Shown: in pieces, positions 5,484 to 7,124 of the stretch
Layout: the number at the start of each line of letters is the position of its first letter
Position numbering within the stretch: the first letter of the stretch is position 1
Source: an uncultured Clostridia bacterium
GTDB taxonomy: Bacteria > Bacillota > Clostridia > Oscillospirales > CAG-272
NCBI GenBank assembly: GCA_945936265.1
Contig: CAMETB010000076.1
Coordinates: forward strand, 1 to 7,124
DNA: 7,124 nucleotides
Direction of reading: 5' to 3'
Translations under genes and position numbers: made by a program
The notes under the pieces: generated by a model
The model's database searches: none
Told to the model about the DNA's origin: nothing
What the model saw: only the letters and a program-made list of their open reading frames with translations

Positions 5484-5507
5484 ACATACATTTACGGAGA
5501 GAAGATT

Positions 5508-5963
5508 ATGAGAGAAGAAGGATTTATTCCGTTTATTCTTTACACGGAAAGAATAGCAAAAAACATAAAACGCATAGAGGACTCGGTTATGGAGCCGTAT
5601 GGTCTCAGGAGTTCTCATGTTATGTGCATTTTAAGAATATCCGAGCACGAGGGAGGTCTGTCTTCAGCCGCTCTTTCCTCCGCATGCGGAGTGGACAAGG
5701 CTTTTATTTCCCGCATAACATCGGAGCTTACGGATAAAGAATATATAAAAAAGGGTTCCGAACACGCATATAAAACAAAGTTTGTTCTTACCGAAAAAGG
5801 AAAAGACATAAACGATATTATAAACGAAGCAATTTCTTCAGCTATAAAAACAATAACAAAGGATATACCCGCCGATAAAATGAGGACATTCTATGATGTG
5901 CTCTCAACGCTTGACGACGGTATTGCGGATATACTCAAAAAGGAGAGCGATTATGGCAACTGA
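5508..5963 (+). CDS. MarR family transcriptional regulator
   Basis: A 151-residue winged-helix regulator. I chose ATG 5508 because GGAGA sits seven bases upstream and the family's N-terminal helix begins there; the longer frame from 5445 would start inside the -35 hexamer. Helices at about 5-28 and 103-145 form the dimer interface. The DNA-binding part runs from about 48 to 95: LSSAALSSACGVDKAFISRITSEL gives the helix-turn-helix, and YKTKFVLTEKGKDI the wing and following helix. The wing lacks the usual D-x-R pair, so its DNA contacts may differ. The gene overlaps the acyl-CoA synthetase by 11 bases. Two palindromes in its own promoter suggest it represses the operon and is released by a ligand, perhaps a substrate or product of the ligase; that last point is inference. 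Confidence 0.92.
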   Translation: MREEGFIPFILYTERIAKNIKRIEDSVMEPYGLRSSHVMCILRISEHEGGLSSAALSSACGVDKAFISRITSELTDKEYIKKGSEHAYKTKFVLTEKGKDINDIINEAISSAIKTITKDIPADKMRTFYDVLSTLDDGIADILKKESDYGN

Positions 5964-7124
5964 TACTATAGAAAGTATATACGGACTTCTCGAACGCGGG
6001 AGCGAACTTTTCAAAGATAAAAACCTTTTTAAGTTTAATAAGGGAAATGAGGTTGTGGAAATATCGTACAACGAGTTTCTCGATTATATAAATAAAATTA
6101 CCCTCGCATTTATTCATTTAGGTGTAAAGGATAAAAAGGTTGTACTTACCGGAGAAACGAGTGTTGAGTGGATAGCCTCCTATATTGCAACCGTCACAGC
6201 CGGTGGTGTTATAGTCCCGCTTGACCCGTATCTTTTAGAGGACGAGATAATAAAATTCACGAATCATTCCGAGGCGTCTTTCGTAGTTTGCTCCCCGACA
6301 TTCGAAAAACTTTTCAAGGACAAAGAGGCAGACATACCCGGAGTCAGCAATGTTATAATTGCCGACAAGATGAATTTTACGCTTACTACCGACAAACAGT
6401 ATGTATCCGAAAAGTTTACCGATTTTGAAAATATACTTGCACTCGGTGAGTATCTTACAAAAAGCACCGATATGAAAATAGACAGGGAACGCGACAAGAC
6501 AAAGATGTCCGCACTCCTTTTCACATCGGGAACAACAGGCTCCAGCAAGGGAGTTATGCTCTCGGAGAAAAACATATGCGCAGTCATAAACGGAATATAT
6601 CCGACGCTCTGGCAACTCACGCCTGACGACACCCTCCTTTCCGTTCTGCCGGTTTATCACACATATGAGATGAGTTGCGGAATACTTGCCCCTATGATAT
6701 TCGGCTGTACGATATGTATAAGCGACGGAATAAAATACGTCGGCAAGAATATAAAGCAGTTTTCTCCGACGCTCATGACACTCGTTCCTATGTTCGTAAA
6801 CCAACTTTATAAAAACATATGGAAATCGGCTAAAAAGCAAGGCAAAGAAAAAATGCTCGGTTTCGGCATAAAGTTGAGCGATCTGCTCTCAAAGATCCAT
6901 ATAAACGTTCGCAAAAAATTGTTATCAAGCGTTATCGAGGCTATGGGCGGCAGGCTCAAATACTTTATAGTCGGCGGCGCGGCGCTCGATCCTCATATGG
7001 TTGACGCATTTGCAAGTTTCGGAATAAAAGTTTCGCAGGGATATGGAATTACGGAGTGTGCTCCGCTTATTTCCGTCGTTCCTCTCGATGAATATAACCC
7101 CACATCCTGCGGAAAGCCCATACC
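5953..7124 (+). CDS. AMP-forming acyl-CoA synthetase (long-chain type; 3' end missing)
   Basis: 390 residues of an ANL-superfamily adenylate-forming enzyme are seen; the frame runs off the window without a stop, so probably a third or more is missing. It should activate a carboxylic acid with ATP to an acyl-adenylate and then a CoA thioester. Motifs: P-loop LLFTSGTTGSSKGVMLS (188-204), LPVYHTYEMSCG (232-243), FIVGGAALDP (338-347) and QGYGITECAPLIS (362-374). The AMP-contacting YGxTE motif is intact. The VGGAALDP and YGITECAP forms are those of long-chain fatty acid-CoA ligases rather than acetyl-CoA synthetases. ATG 5953 lies inside the end of marR, with AGGAGAG at 5941-5947. The C-terminal hinge and catalytic Lys, and any fused carrier or acyltransferase domain, cannot be judged here. 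Confidence 0.9.
   Translation, partial: MATDTIESIYGLLERGSELFKDKNLFKFNKGNEVVEISYNEFLDYINKITLAFIHLGVKDKKVVLTGETSVEWIASYIATVTAGGVIVPLDPYLLEDEIIKFTNHSEASFVVCSPTFEKLFKDKEADIPGVSNVIIADKMNFTLTTDKQYVSEKFTDFENILALGEYLTKSTDMKIDRERDKTKMSALLFTSGTTGSSKGVMLSEKNICAVINGIYPTLWQLTPDDTLLSVLPVYHTYEMSCGILAPMIFGCTICISDGIKYVGKNIKQFSPTLMTLVPMFVNQLYKNIWKSAKKQGKEKMLGFGIKLSDLLSKIHINVRKKLLSSVIEAMGGRLKYFIVGGAALDPHMVDAFASFGIKVSQGYGITECAPLISVVPLDEYNPTSCGKPI

Noticed and set aside
5445..5507. Longer N-terminus for the MarR protein from the TTG at 5445
   Set aside because: This start lies within the -35 hexamer, upstream of the predicted transcript start; ATG 5508 has a proper ribosome site.
6235..6840. 201-codon open frame on the minus strand
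   Set aside because: It lies wholly antisense to the acyl-CoA synthetase, whose motifs are intact in the plus frame; the product is Cys/Tyr-rich with no recognisable domain and no good ribosome site.
1..7124. CRISPR array, insertion sequence, phage or toxin-antitoxin genes
   Set aside because: I saw no regularly spaced repeats, transposase or integrase motifs, or paired small genes on either strand.

Overview
The window looks like chromosomal DNA of a low-to-mid GC Firmicute, most likely a gut-type Clostridia (Oscillospiraceae/Lachnospiraceae-like). The basis is GGAGG-type ribosome sites, sigma-A-type promoters, many short U-tracted hairpins, tRNA genes that encode CCA, and the style of its iron alcohol dehydrogenase and KDG kinase. 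This placement is inference from sequence style, not from a search.

Left part (1-2224, plus strand): the 3' end of a PfkB-family sugar kinase, probably 2-keto-3-deoxygluconate kinase (kdgK), then a hairpin with a U tract. Next come a classical short-chain dehydrogenase and a small two-helix DUF3592-like membrane protein, 25 bases apart and probably cotranscribed. A terminator that can work in both directions closes this side.

Middle (2236-3619, minus strand): rsmA (ksgA), the 16S rRNA dimethyladenosine methyltransferase, followed four bases later by a GNAT acetyltransferase whose start seems to depend on translational coupling. Divergent to rsmA is a strong promoter for two tRNA genes, Thr(CGT) and Gly(CCC), separated by a hairpin and followed by two terminators. 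The rsmA ribosome site overlaps the tRNA promoter -35, and a good minus-strand promoter lies beyond the tRNAs, facing into them.

Right part (4090-7124, plus strand): a single-gene iron-containing alcohol dehydrogenase with its own promoter, a candidate operator between -35 and -10, and a terminator. Then comes a two-gene unit, a MarR-family regulator overlapping by 11 bases an AMP-forming acyl-CoA synthetase that is cut by the window end. The marR promoter is nearly consensus and carries two small palindromes that look like autoregulatory operators.

Most genes belong to familiar families. I see no CRISPR array, insertion sequence, phage gene or clearly new multi-gene system. The points worth checking are regulatory: the marR operator layout, the rsmA/tRNA divergent overlap with possible antisense transcription, the kdgK-SDR hairpin, and the coupled start of the acetyltransferase.
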